This document shows, in pieces, positions 18,776 to 28,890 of a DNA stretch of 64,000 nt. Both the position numbers and the translations under genes were made by a program. Numbering within the stretch: position 1 is the first letter of the stretch; the number at the start of each line of letters is the position of its first letter. Location: contig JAGPUW010000006.1 in the NCBI GenBank assembly GCA_018069465.1, positions 1 through 64,000 of the forward strand. Direction: 5' to 3'. This DNA is from Gammaproteobacteria bacterium. Lineage in GTDB: Bacteria > Pseudomonadota > Gammaproteobacteria > Pseudomonadales > Porticoccaceae. Under the pieces are notes generated by a model. That model saw nothing but the letters and a program-made list of their open reading frames with translations, made no database searches and was not told the DNA's origin.

Positions 18776-19660
18776 TTGACAATATCTGATATGAACCCCG
18801 AGGCCGTAGAAAGCTGGGGCATGAGTAATGAGGAGATTGCCGCCTATCCCACGGTTTATCGCGACGACTTGCTGGCGGGCAAGGTAGTGTTAATTGCTGG
18901 CGGTGATGCGGGGCTCGGTCGCGCTACGGCTTATCTGTGTGCGCGTCTCGGTGGCGAGGTGATGATTTGTGGCCCGCTGCAAACTGAGCTAGATGCTACG
19001 GTGCAAGGGGTCAAACAGCATCTGGGCCGGGATATTCAGGCACAGGCAATGCGCATTCATCAACCCGAGGCAGTGGATGCCTTGTTGGCCCGGGTGTGGC
19101 AACAATTTGGCAAGCTCGACATTCTGGTCAATAGCGGGGGTGGTGGGCAAACGCCCGGCGATGCCATCGACTTTTCTGTCGAGCAATGGACGGATGTGGT
19201 CGAAAGCAAGCTCAACGGCTGCTGGTACATGATGCAAAAAGCCGCGCAGCGCTGGCGAGAGGATGAGCAAGCGGGCAGCATCGTTAATCTAGTGGCGGAT
19301 ATCTGGCGAGGGATGCCGGGTCTGGCCCACAGCTGTGCGGCGGATGCCGGTCTGGTGTTTGCCGGTAACAGTTTGGCCGTCGAGTGGGCACCCTATAATA
19401 TTCGCGTGAATTGCGTGTCCCACGGTACCATCGCCCGTTCAGATATAAGCCCTACTGGCCCCGACAACTCTGCCGAATTAACGCGCGCCAACCCGATGCT
19501 CAGCTGTGGCGATGTGATGGATATTGCCGAGGCGGTGGTTTATCTGGCCGCGCCCTCGGGGAAATTTATTACCGGTGAATGTTTGACCGTTGACGGTGGA
19601 CAGAAGCTCTGGGGTGAGGTGTGGCCCAACGGCAAACCCGATTATTTCGCCACACCCTGA
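18776..19660 (+). CDS. SDR-family protein with degenerate catalytic motif (SxxxD in place of YxxxK)
   Basis: VLIAGGDAGLGRA, LVNSGGGG, SCAADAG, SLAVEWAPYNIRVN, LTVDGGQ; paralogue of the next gene. Confidence 0.8.
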   Translation: MTISDMNPEAVESWGMSNEEIAAYPTVYRDDLLAGKVVLIAGGDAGLGRATAYLCARLGGEVMICGPLQTELDATVQGVKQHLGRDIQAQAMRIHQPEAVDALLARVWQQFGKLDILVNSGGGGQTPGDAIDFSVEQWTDVVESKLNGCWYMMQKAAQRWREDEQAGSIVNLVADIWRGMPGLAHSCAADAGLVFAGNSLAVEWAPYNIRVNCVSHGTIARSDISPTGPDNSAELTRANPMLSCGDVMDIAEAVVYLAAPSGKFITGECLTVDGGQKLWGEVWPNGKPDYFATP

Positions 19661-19711
19661 GGTGTTTAGCGTGGAAAGAAATTCAGCAATGTATAGCGTA
19701 GCGGAGGCAAG

Positions 19712-20593
19712 GTGAGCGAGGGAAATAAACTGTTCGGCCTGGACGATATCGAGTTAATCGATCAGCCCACGGTCTACGACAAAGATTTGTTCAAGGGTAA
19801 AACGGTACTGATCTCCGGTGGTGGTACGGGCATTGGCCGCGGGATAGCGGTGCTCTACGCCCGCCTTGGAGCCAGCGTGGTGATTTGTGGTCGTCGGGCT
19901 GAAGCGCTTGAGCAAACGGCGGATTTAATTCGCGACAATTTGGGTATTGAAATACGCAGCCACGCCATGACCATTCGCGATCCACAACAGGTGGCTAGCC
20001 TGTTTGATCAAGTTTGGGACGAGTTCGGCAGGCTCGATGTGCTAATTAATAACGCCGGTGGTCAGTTTGGCCAGGACCCCATCGACTACTCTGTTAAAGG
20101 CTGGAATGCCGTTGTCGACACTAATTTAAACGGTACCTGGTACATGATGCAAACGGCTGCAAGGCGTTGGCGCGATGCCGGGCAAGCGGGCAATATTATT
20201 AATATTGTGGTGAATATTCATCGGGGCACCTTACAGGCGACCCACTCCGCAGCGGCACGTGCGGGGGTGGTGTATGTCAGCAAAAGTGTGGCTGTTGAGT
20301 GGGCACCGCTAAATATTCGAGTCAATTGCATATCACCCGGCGCCATTGCTTCCAATGGCCTGCGCAATTATCCCCGTGAAGCAGCTGAAAAATTTAAGTA
20401 CGCCAACCCGATGCGTCTGGCGGGAAATGTTTGGGATATTGCCGAGGCCTGTGTCTATCTAGGTTCTGGCGCTGGTGATTTCATTACCGGTGAAGTGTTG
20501 TCGGTAGATGGTGGTTATCAAATGCTCGGAGAAATTTGGGCTCAGGGTGAGCCGGACTATTTTAGACAGGGGCGAGGTGCAAGCGTAAAATAA
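19712..20593 (+). CDS. SDR-family oxidoreductase (SxxxR in place of YxxxK)
   Basis: VLISGGGTGIGRG, LINNAGGQF, SAAARAG, SVAVEWAPLNIRVNCISPGAI, LSVDGGY. Confidence 0.85.
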   Translation: MSEGNKLFGLDDIELIDQPTVYDKDLFKGKTVLISGGGTGIGRGIAVLYARLGASVVICGRRAEALEQTADLIRDNLGIEIRSHAMTIRDPQQVASLFDQVWDEFGRLDVLINNAGGQFGQDPIDYSVKGWNAVVDTNLNGTWYMMQTAARRWRDAGQAGNIINIVVNIHRGTLQATHSAAARAGVVYVSKSVAVEWAPLNIRVNCISPGAIASNGLRNYPREAAEKFKYANPMRLAGNVWDIAEACVYLGSGAGDFITGEVLSVDGGYQMLGEIWAQGEPDYFRQGRGASVK

Positions 20594-20658
20594 AAATCAT
20601 TGTTACACCGGTCAACAAGCTCGTATAAAAATAAATAACTCAATCGAGGATAAGCGAC

Positions 20659-21882
20659 ATGACTGTAAAACACATACTGAAAAACTGTACCGTTCTGGAT
20701 TTTACCCACGCGCTGGCGGGGCCAACGACGACTCGTTTAATGGCTGAAATGGGCGCCGATATTATCAAGGTGGAGCTGGCACCCTACGGCGATATGACGC
20801 GCACCATGCCCTATATAGACAATGGGCGCAGTGCTTATTTCGTGCAGCAAAACCGTGGCAAAAAAAGTTTATGTCTCGATATTCGCGAGCCAGAATCTGT
20901 CGACATACTCAAAAAGTTAATTGCTCAAACTGATGTGCTGATTGAAAATTTCACCCCCGGTGTGATCGCCGATATGGGTCTGGGCTGGGAAGTCGCGAAG
21001 GAAATTAAGCCCGATCTTATTTACTGTTCGATTTCCGCCTTCGGGCAAACGGGGCCTCTAGCACACTTGCCGGGTTTTGATTATATGGGGCAGGCCTATT
21101 CGGGGGTGACCAGTTTAATTGGCGAGCCAGACGATGCGCCAATGATGCCGATGATTTCTATGGGTGACGTTAATACCGGCGTGCATGCCCTGGCGGCGAT
21201 TAATGGCGCACTGTTTTACCGGTCCGAAGGCGGCGGTGGGCAGTATATCGATTGCTCCCTGCTCGACAGTTATTTCCACTGCCACGATTTTAATGTTCAG
21301 CTCTACAGCAACACCAACGGTGAGTCGCAGCCGACGCGCAATGGTCGTCACCACGCTGCGGTAGCGCCGGACGGTATTTTCAAAGGGCGGGATTCCTACA
21401 TGTTTGTCATCGCCCTGTCGCCGAAACACTGGGCTGCCCTCTGCGAGGTGATGGGCCGCAGTGATTTGATTGACGATAAACGCTATGGCAGCTTTTCTGA
21501 TCGGGCAGCCCACCTCGACGAAATTATTGAGCTTATCGAGAGCTGGATAGTTTCTATGCCCAGCGATGATGCGGCGCGGGAAGCACTGGAGGCCGCACAC
21601 GTGCCAGTGGCGCCGGTGTTAACTCCCGCCGAAGCGCTGAACCATCCCCACTTGATTGAGCGCGGTACTGTGCGCACCGTGTCGGATCGTGGTTTGGGGG
21701 AGTTTCAAATACCCGGCATGCCGCTGCGTTTTTCGGAGTTTCCCGACACCCTGACGCTGGAAGCGCCTTATCTTGGCGAGCACAACGAAAGTGTATTGCG
21801 CGAGCGCCTGTCAATGAGTGCCGAGGAGGTTGCTCGACTGACGCAAAGCAAAGTGCTGCGGGCAGAGGCGATACCGGCTTGA
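20659..21882 (+). CDS. Family III (CaiB/BaiF) CoA transferase
   Basis: LAGPTTTRLMAEMGADIIKVELAPYGD, QNRGKKSLCLD, GDVNTGVHALAAI; strongly similar to the 9523-10776 product. Confidence 0.9.
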   Translation: MTVKHILKNCTVLDFTHALAGPTTTRLMAEMGADIIKVELAPYGDMTRTMPYIDNGRSAYFVQQNRGKKSLCLDIREPESVDILKKLIAQTDVLIENFTPGVIADMGLGWEVAKEIKPDLIYCSISAFGQTGPLAHLPGFDYMGQAYSGVTSLIGEPDDAPMMPMISMGDVNTGVHALAAINGALFYRSEGGGGQYIDCSLLDSYFHCHDFNVQLYSNTNGESQPTRNGRHHAAVAPDGIFKGRDSYMFVIALSPKHWAALCEVMGRSDLIDDKRYGSFSDRAAHLDEIIELIESWIVSMPSDDAAREALEAAHVPVAPVLTPAEALNHPHLIERGTVRTVSDRGLGEFQIPGMPLRFSEFPDTLTLEAPYLGEHNESVLRERLSMSAEEVARLTQSKVLRAEAIPA

Positions 21883-21902
21883 GACGAATGCTTAGCTTGT
21901 TA

Positions 21903-22649
21903 TCATTCCTTAAGCTGAGCGAGCATATCGCGGGCACCCTGTCCTAAAAACAGGGTATCGGTGCCCGCCGTTATTAGCGTAAAACCTTTATCAATATAAG
22001 GTTTGACCGTCTCGGCAGAAGTGCCGAAGACACCGAGTTTAAGGCCGTTAGCAGTACAGGCCAGCTCTATGCGTTCAACCGCTGTAAGCACTTGCGGGTC
22101 TGTGAGCTGACCCGTTTTCCCGAGGCTGGCCGAAAGATCATAGGGGCCGATAAAGACCGGATCGACCCCGGCTGTTGCCGCGATGGCCTCGATATTGTCC
22201 ACCGCCAAAGCGTGTTCCGCCTGCACCACGACCAGCACTTTGTCGTTGGCCTGCTCAATATATTCTGAAAATGAAAAACCATAGCCCTGGGCGCGTGATA
22301 TGCCGACACCGCGCTGCCCCTGGGGTGGATACTTGGCGTAATTGACCGCCAGTGCAGCCTGCTCAGCGGTGTTGATTTGGGGCACGATAATGCCAGCAGC
22401 TCCACTGTCGAGGGCTTTTTTAATGGCGATCTCGTCGAGGCTGTGAACCCTGACCAGGCAGGGCAGGGGCGATGCTGCCTGGATTAAGTTTTGCATGTCA
22501 GCATCACTCAGCGGCGCGTGTTCGCCATCGATAAACAGCCAGTCAAAACCGGCTGCGGCCATTATCTCCGCCACCTGGTGTGCGGCAATAGAAACCAGGC
22601 TGCCCACTAAAAGCTCGCCTTCGTTTAAACGTTGTTTAAAGTTTTTCAT
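21903..22649 (-). CDS. HpcH/HpaI-type aldolase
   Basis: VGSLVSIAAHQVAEIMAAAGFDWLFIDGEHAPL, VPQINTAEQA, GQRGVGISRAQGYG, FIGPYDLSASLG. Confidence 0.9.
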   Translation of the reverse strand: MKNFKQRLNEGELLVGSLVSIAAHQVAEIMAAAGFDWLFIDGEHAPLSDADMQNLIQAASPLPCLVRVHSLDEIAIKKALDSGAAGIIVPQINTAEQAALAVNYAKYPPQGQRGVGISRAQGYGFSFSEYIEQANDKVLVVVQAEHALAVDNIEAIAATAGVDPVFIGPYDLSASLGKTGQLTDPQVLTAVERIELACTANGLKLGVFGTSAETVKPYIDKGFTLITAGTDTLFLGQGARDMLAQLKE

Positions 22650-22699
22650 GCTGATATCCGTAGGCCATTTGATTGAGCAGGGCGATTGACTTAAGGGGC

Positions 22700-23611
22700 T
22701 TAAAAATGAATAAAGTGAGGTTCCGCCAGTGTGCGCAATTCCTCGGGCATGGGCACTGATTTGCGCGCCTCAAAATCAAACAGGGTGCCGGTCGTTTCAA
22801 CCGTGGCCACGGTTTGCCCCGTTGCGGCGTTGAAAAACCAGTGGAAGAAGTGCTGGGTTTTACCACGCATTTCCCGCAAACCACTTTTGGTGATCAGGGC
22901 ATCGCCAGCTCTAAAGCTGTGATGAAACTCAATATTGTATTCCAGCGCTGCGCTGCCCAGCCCGTGTTGTTGTCGGTAGCGAGGTGTTAGCCCGTAGTGT
23001 CGCTGTAAGTGCGTGACCGCATCGGAGCAGCGCGACATAAAAAACCGTGGGTGGAGATAACCCCGAGCATCGCATTCCCAGGGCTCGATAGTACCGCGAG
23101 CGGTGTCAAACAGGCCGTAGTGTTCGGCGCTGGTAAGATCTCGCTGTGCAGGTTGGGGCAAAACTTGTTTGGCGCGCAAGTCCTCGGGTGGTTCGATGGT
23201 CATCGCCTGCGCTGCGCAATGTGCGCTTGCGGGGAAGGCGGCTGGCAACCCGGTATCGAGATCGATCAATTGCACATCGATAATAAAGCGAGCGGCGATA
23301 GACTCTCTATCATTGGGCAGGGCATCGAGATTGTGCATTTCACTGAAGATACTCAGCGTGTTTTCGCCAATGGATAAAATGCCACTATTTACCGTATAGC
23401 TATCCCCATTGTGCATCTCCCGCATAAACAGCACCCGCTCAGCCCGATGAATAAGCGCCAGGTTTGGCTGGGTAGACAAGCCGAGCATGACCTGCAGCTG
23501 GCCGCTGGCTTCTGCCGAGCGGGCCAGGTAATACTGAACATTCATGTGTTCCATGACGTCGCATTCCCAGGCTTTGACGTTAGCTCTTACCGTTGGCGTC
23601 ATGCTGCCCAT
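22700..23611 (-). CDS. Thioesterase-like protein with two hotdog-type repeats
   Basis: Two repeats (VKAWECDVMEHMNVQYYLARSAEA... and IEPWECDARGYLHPRFFMSRCSDAV...) resembling 4HBT-type thioesterases. Confidence 0.75.
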   Translation of the reverse strand: MGSMTPTVRANVKAWECDVMEHMNVQYYLARSAEASGQLQVMLGLSTQPNLALIHRAERVLFMREMHNGDSYTVNSGILSIGENTLSIFSEMHNLDALPNDRESIAARFIIDVQLIDLDTGLPAAFPASAHCAAQAMTIEPPEDLRAKQVLPQPAQRDLTSAEHYGLFDTARGTIEPWECDARGYLHPRFFMSRCSDAVTHLQRHYGLTPRYRQQHGLGSAALEYNIEFHHSFRAGDALITKSGLREMRGKTQHFFHWFFNAATGQTVATVETTGTLFDFEARKSVPMPEELRTLAEPHFIHF

Positions 23612-23758
23612 AGCTTTCTCCCTGATGTTGACACACCGCCAATAATACTTGACTCGGTGAGTGAGTATGTTGATGGTTGCTACCCTAGCACACTGCTCAT
23701 TTAGCGCTTATCTACTAGATGTTGTAGCGCGAATGCCCGAATAGAAGAAGGAGTCAAA

Positions 23759-24184
23759 GTGCCAAAGCGAGCGCTAACAAACCAGGAAATAGAGGACTGC
23801 TTTGACGTCATGTCAGAGCTGCGTAGCCACCTAAAAAGAGAGTGTTTTTTGTCTACCGTCAGGGCAATGGAAGCTCAGGGTTATCAACTCGCCTACATTG
23901 ATAATGGCGAAACAGTGGTGGCTGTCGCGGGTTATCGCATTAACACTAATCTGTTTATGGGCAAGCACCTTTATGTCGACGATCTGGTGACAGCAGAGGA
24001 GGTGCGTTCACAGGGATACGGCGAGCAGCTGCTAAGCTGGTTGCGGTATGAAGGGGAAAGGCAAGGCTGCAAGGTCTTCCATCTTGACTCTGGCACCCAC
24101 CGGAGCGAGGCTCACAAATTTTATTTCAGGCAGGGTTTTAAAATTGCCAGTTTTCACTTTAGCCAGCACCTGGGTGATGACTAA
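23759..24184 (+). CDS. GNAT family N-acetyltransferase (GTG start)
   Basis: LYVDDLVTAEEVRSQGYGEQLLSWLRYEGERQGCKVFHLDSGTHRSEAHKFYFRQGF. Confidence 0.88.
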   Translation: MPKRALTNQEIEDCFDVMSELRSHLKRECFLSTVRAMEAQGYQLAYIDNGETVVAVAGYRINTNLFMGKHLYVDDLVTAEEVRSQGYGEQLLSWLRYEGERQGCKVFHLDSGTHRSEAHKFYFRQGFKIASFHFSQHLGDD

Positions 24185-24213
24185 AGTGAAAACCTGTTTT
24201 GTCAGTGACCCCA

Positions 24214-26142
24214 TCAGAACTGATAGTTAATACGCACCGTAAAATCATCAGAGAATTCGGTGGAGGCGAAGATGGAACCCGAGTTTGAAGCGTCAATAAT
24301 GTTGGCAAAAGCTTCGACGCTCCAGGTGTTTGACGGCTTATAACGCACCGCCGGTTGCATAAAGAAACCACCGTTTAAGTCGTACAGTATCGACATGTCT
24401 ATGCGCCACTTGAGATCGGGAAAGGGCTGCTGTAAGGCAAAGACCAGTGCATCCCACCCTCTGCCGTCTTCACCACCGCCGGGCAGGTGGTTTCTGTCAC
24501 CGCCCAGGCCACTCAGGTGTCGGCCGAGCATATCGCTCTCGGATTTGTGCATCCATTCAAAAATGAAAAAGGTCGCTGGAAATGCATCGGTAAAACGTTG
24601 ATATTTTTCTATCGTGACACTGGTAATCCATTCATCAGACACTATAAAGTCAGAGCTTAGACTGGGATCAGTGAATTTTTTGTCGGGGGTATAACTGCCT
24701 TCAAAGCGCAGTACTAGCTGATCCATAAAGGTATCGGGTTCGGCGTAAAAAATATAATTAAAACCGAGGCCGTAGATATTTTCAGCCGTGTAAACTGCCT
24801 GGCCGCCGGCGCGAAGGGGGCCGCCAAAGGCGGTTGCCAGGGTGTCGACAATGTACCTGCCCTGCTCGATGGTGGATACGTTGGGGTCACCAAAACCATC
24901 GGTCAGACCAAAGTAAGAGAACAGAGTAAAAGCATCATCAAGAAAACCGTACTCCTCAATCAGGGTGTTGAGTAAGCCCAGTCCGTCGATGCCCGCCAGA
25001 CTGGTGCTGCCAAACCAGTGCCGCCATGAGTCAAAGCCAAATTCTCCGCTCTCGTCCAGATAAAAAGGCTGGCTGCCCATCAGTTCACCGGAGCCGCCGC
25101 CCAGTACGGGTAGTGGTCCATTGAGCAGGCCTTCGGCGGTGCCGTTACCCGGTACCAGTTTGAAAATGGGGTCGGGGTTGTGGCGACTGACGGCAAAAAA
25201 CTGCACGCCCAAATTGCCTATCTGGCCCTGTAGGCGAACACCGCCATTAATGGCATCGTCGACTTGGTCAAAGCCCGTTTCAAAATCGACGGTAAAGGGG
25301 TAGGGTAAAAAACTATAGGGCGAGCCCCGGTTGGGAATAATTGTGGGCTGAAACATTTGTGCGAACACCTCCAATTCCCAATCCGTGCCAAAGGTGTAGC
25401 TGGCGCGTACTCCAGGTGAGGATAAGCGCTCGTCCGCGTACTCTTCAGCACCAAAATCTAGAAACAGGTGGCGGCGTAAGTCGAGGCCGTTGGCGACATC
25501 GGCAACGCGAAAAAATAGTGCCTCACCCCAGGCAATTTGCTGGTTACCGAAACGTATCCACAAAGGGCCCTTGGCGTAGTCGATATAGGCCATCGGCATA
25601 TCAACCATGTAGTTGGAACCACTAATGGACAAATAGGTGGCCTCGTCACCGTGGTTGTTGACAGTAAATAAATTGGGGTCGCCGTAGTCATCAAAAACAT
25701 CGGGTTGATAATAACCGCGTATCTGCATCCTTCCGGTCATGTTATTGCTGATATTCATATCGATATCAATCTGTGCACGGGTAGCAAAAACGTTCCAGTC
25801 ATTTTCGTTATCAATGAAGGGTTTAGTAATGTTGGGCGGCATGGTGCCTAGAAGACAGGAGCCATAGGCCTCTCCGCCTTGCGCGACCGTCAGTAGCGTC
25901 AGCGCATCAAGTAAGGCACAGCCGCCAGGATGATCGAGAACTGTATTGGGTACAGTCTTGCCGTTGAGTGGGTTGCCATTGGGGTTGTTAGGGTTTTGAT
26001 CCCCGCCAATTTTGTACGCCATTTCCTGGCGAATAAAGCCGGAAACAGATGCGTCGAAAGCCGCTGCCGATGGTGAAATTAGAGCAGATGCGGATAGTGC
26101 TAATACAGAGGCGGTAAGTCCAGCTTGATGTTTAATGTTCAT
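24214..26142 (-). CDS. DUF1302-family outer-membrane-type protein (start MNIKHQ at 26142)
   Basis: Signal peptide MNIKHQAGLTASVLALSASALISPSAAAFDASVSGFIRQE, then DUF1302-type beta-rich sequence (GNQQIAWGEALFFRVADVANGLD); adjacent to a DUF1329 gene. Confidence 0.8.
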   Translation of the reverse strand: MNIKHQAGLTASVLALSASALISPSAAAFDASVSGFIRQEMAYKIGGDQNPNNPNGNPLNGKTVPNTVLDHPGGCALLDALTLLTVAQGGEAYGSCLLGTMPPNITKPFIDNENDWNVFATRAQIDIDMNISNNMTGRMQIRGYYQPDVFDDYGDPNLFTVNNHGDEATYLSISGSNYMVDMPMAYIDYAKGPLWIRFGNQQIAWGEALFFRVADVANGLDLRRHLFLDFGAEEYADERLSSPGVRASYTFGTDWELEVFAQMFQPTIIPNRGSPYSFLPYPFTVDFETGFDQVDDAINGGVRLQGQIGNLGVQFFAVSRHNPDPIFKLVPGNGTAEGLLNGPLPVLGGGSGELMGSQPFYLDESGEFGFDSWRHWFGSTSLAGIDGLGLLNTLIEEYGFLDDAFTLFSYFGLTDGFGDPNVSTIEQGRYIVDTLATAFGGPLRAGGQAVYTAENIYGLGFNYIFYAEPDTFMDQLVLRFEGSYTPDKKFTDPSLSSDFIVSDEWITSVTIEKYQRFTDAFPATFFIFEWMHKSESDMLGRHLSGLGGDRNHLPGGGEDGRGWDALVFALQQPFPDLKWRIDMSILYDLNGGFFMQPAVRYKPSNTWSVEAFANIIDASNSGSIFASTEFSDDFTVRINYQF

Positions 26143-26329
26143 TGAATACGCTCCCACGTTCGCTGCAGAATGAGTCTTAAAGTCTCGACACCAAGGACGT
26201 TGATGGCGAGACGCGTCATGTAGACTTCTTGTTTCTGGCAAGCGGTGCCCCCTGGGTGTCAAAATAGCGACTACCCAAGGGGTAATTATTGTTATTTATT
26301 TTTGATGGAATAAAACGTAAAAAAAGTGC

Positions 26330-27730
26330 TTAAGCGCCTAGTCGACGAATGGCCTGAACGGTCAGGTACTTGCTGTAGGCGTCCTCATTGTTGAACGATG
26401 CCGACAGGCCACCCTTGATCGATTTGGCGTGATTAAAGCGCGTAAAGCGATTGGTCTGCACATCCATGGCATGCACATAGGACCAGGTCCACTCGGGATT
26501 GCCCTTGGCATCGAGGTTGGCCAGATCGCCTTTTTTCTGTTGGGCAAAGCCGGTTTCAAAGGAGCGCCACAACTCGCCGCGTCTGTCGTAAGTTACATAA
26601 CCAATGTTGGCCATATTGCGCACATCGATCCACACGCGTTTCTTGCTGACAGGTGCGCGGGGAAAGCCCAGTGGCTCCGCTTCAACCACAATGACTTCGG
26701 GGCAGAGCTGGAAGTCGACTTCGAAGAAGTTCAGGCCTTTTTTACCACCGTGGAGCAGGTGATCTTTTGACCAGTTCTCCTTGTCACCCTGCCAGCTACC
26801 CGACTGGGAGCCGAGGAAGGGGCCGCGACCGACAATTTTATAATTGCCCCAGGTCAACATCGGATCACCCGCGCCCCATGCATCGGAGAGGAAGAAGGTA
26901 ATACCCGGCACCAATGGCTCAAAGCGCTGATTGGTGGGGAAGCGACGCACCCGTTTAAAGGCCGGTAAATAACCAAATAAATCGGGGAATTCCCGCTGAT
27001 CATATTTCCAGATATTTAAAAAGCTGGTGCCCTTTACATCGTTAGGATAATTAAACCAAACCGATTGGTAGCGCAGTTTGTCCTCATGGCCCTCCCAGTA
27101 GGGGCCGTCGGGATTACTGACGAGCGCCACTGTGTTCTTTTCACACCAGCCAATTTGGTAGGAGTATTCGACATCACCTTCGGGGCCGATGTCGTTGTCT
27201 TCCACCGCATAGACAGCCGTATCGTGGCGACCCCAGCTAAGTGTCATGTTGGCAAACGCTTCGATGCCGGATTTGGGGTCGGGAAACGGTGAGCCGCCTA
27301 TCCAGGGCTTACCATCGGGGGTGTGAACAACATTGCCGGTGTTATCAAAAGACGCCATGCCCTGGTTGCGCAGGGTGGCTTCCAGATAGTCACGGGGGTA
27401 GAGCTCGGTAATGTCAGTTGTGGTGGGTGCAATGCGAATACGCCGCCCCTGCTGACTGATTTGTAAGTAAGATACGGGGTCGAGAATATCTTTTACAAAC
27501 TCTACATTGCTGGCATCGACAATGTCGCCGGTCTGTACCTTGCCCTTGGTATAAGCTTCGATGTTGGTGAGTTCTTCTGGATAGGCCTGGCCAATATCGC
27601 CACTATTACCCATCAATGGCAGCAAGGATGTTAGTACACCTGCGCCCATTGTTCCCTTAGCCAGTTTGTCCATAAAAAACCGACGGCTATAATCATAGTC
27701 ATACTTTCTGATATGCATGGTCAAGTTCAC
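26330..27730 (-). CDS. DUF1329-family protein with Tat-like signal
   Basis: DUF1329-type sequence (YPRDYLEATLRNQG, RGELWRSFETGF); SRRFFMDK near the N-terminus. Confidence 0.78.
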   Translation of the reverse strand: MNLTMHIRKYDYDYSRRFFMDKLAKGTMGAGVLTSLLPLMGNSGDIGQAYPEELTNIEAYTKGKVQTGDIVDASNVEFVKDILDPVSYLQISQQGRRIRIAPTTTDITELYPRDYLEATLRNQGMASFDNTGNVVHTPDGKPWIGGSPFPDPKSGIEAFANMTLSWGRHDTAVYAVEDNDIGPEGDVEYSYQIGWCEKNTVALVSNPDGPYWEGHEDKLRYQSVWFNYPNDVKGTSFLNIWKYDQREFPDLFGYLPAFKRVRRFPTNQRFEPLVPGITFFLSDAWGAGDPMLTWGNYKIVGRGPFLGSQSGSWQGDKENWSKDHLLHGGKKGLNFFEVDFQLCPEVIVVEAEPLGFPRAPVSKKRVWIDVRNMANIGYVTYDRRGELWRSFETGFAQQKKGDLANLDAKGNPEWTWSYVHAMDVQTNRFTRFNHAKSIKGGLSASFNNEDAYSKYLTVQAIRRLGA

Positions 27731-28200
27731 TCCCTTGTTATAGTTTTATCCAAAGACCCGAGACCTTGGGTCGCCAGCACTGATTCCAGCTAAGCAGAAG
27801 GCCACAGCCAATTTCCCTGGATATGTACTTCATACTCCCGAGTCTTTCATAGATTAATGCTGGGTGTCTGCTGGTAGTTTTTGCAGGTTGTAGCGGATGA
27901 AAATGTATGAAGACTTGTTAATAAATAGGAAATGAAAATTATCTTGCCATAAAGAACGGGTGTTTATTTGTGGTCGCAATAGGGTGGGAAAAGACAAGTA
28001 TTGGCAGTAAAGACCGGCGTTCAATGGCAGGATGTGGGTGCCATCACCGCGCTGTCGAAGAGTCGAAGTTTTTGCTACTAAGTATTGATAGACGGTTTTA
28101 ATGCGGATGTTTTTAGCGACGGCTTACTTAAGAAACTCGATGGATAATTGAAGAAAAGCCATTGATCGGAATTTAATGTTCGGGCCTATCATTTTCCCGT

Positions 28201-28863
28201 TTAAGACAGCGTGTCGTCGGGTCTTGCCGCGATAAGAATAGCACTTGGCTGCATAATGCAGGCCTGCCGACACAGGCCGCAGCCGACACACACTGCGTTA
28301 TCGATATGCGGTTTTTGGCTATCCCAAATTAGCGCCCCCGGCACGGGGCAGCTGGTCTCACAGGCGCCGCATTCAGGGCCGCTGTAGGGCAGGCAGGTTT
28401 GTTTATTGATACTGGCTCTGGCCAGCTTTGGCAGTGGTAGTGACGGAGCGGTTTCATCCTCGTTATGGCAATCTTTATCGGTATTGTCTTCTGCCGACTT
28501 GAACTCTTTGGCTGTCTTTTGCTGACTGGATATTAATTGCGTTAAGTTCAAAGCCTCTTCATTGCAGGCCTGTACACAGGGCCAGTCGCTACAAAGATGG
28601 CAGCCTTTGTTGAGTAAGTCGAGTGCAGGTGTACCCATGGCTTTGACGCCAACTCTGGCTGATAGTGGGAAAATCACTTGATGAGGACAGGCCGCTATGC
28701 AGTCGCCGCAGCGGGTGCAGGCCAGTAAAAAGTCGAGTTCGTCAGTGGCGTAAGGGGGGCGAATCCAGCGCTGTGCCGCTTTGTTTACTTTGGCGTCAGC
28801 GTGCTTGAGCACTTCCCGCGTGCTATTGCGAAAGATGGATTTAAAGAAATCTCGCCTGTCCAT
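28201..28863 (-). CDS. NapF-like ferredoxin-type protein
   Basis: MDRRDFFKS start; CTRCGDCIAACP, CHLCSDWPCVQAC, CGACETSCP, CVGCGLCRQAC clusters. Confidence 0.82.
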   Translation of the reverse strand: MDRRDFFKSIFRNSTREVLKHADAKVNKAAQRWIRPPYATDELDFLLACTRCGDCIAACPHQVIFPLSARVGVKAMGTPALDLLNKGCHLCSDWPCVQACNEEALNLTQLISSQQKTAKEFKSAEDNTDKDCHNEDETAPSLPLPKLARASINKQTCLPYSGPECGACETSCPVPGALIWDSQKPHIDNAVCVGCGLCRQACIMQPSAILIAARPDDTLS

Positions 28864-28890
28864 GCCTAGCGCCTGTTCATCGTTGGGGTT

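Noticed and set aside
24214-26262. 682-aa start for the DUF1302 protein
   Set aside because: First 40 residues lack signal character; MNIKHQ... at 26142 gives a clear signal peptide.
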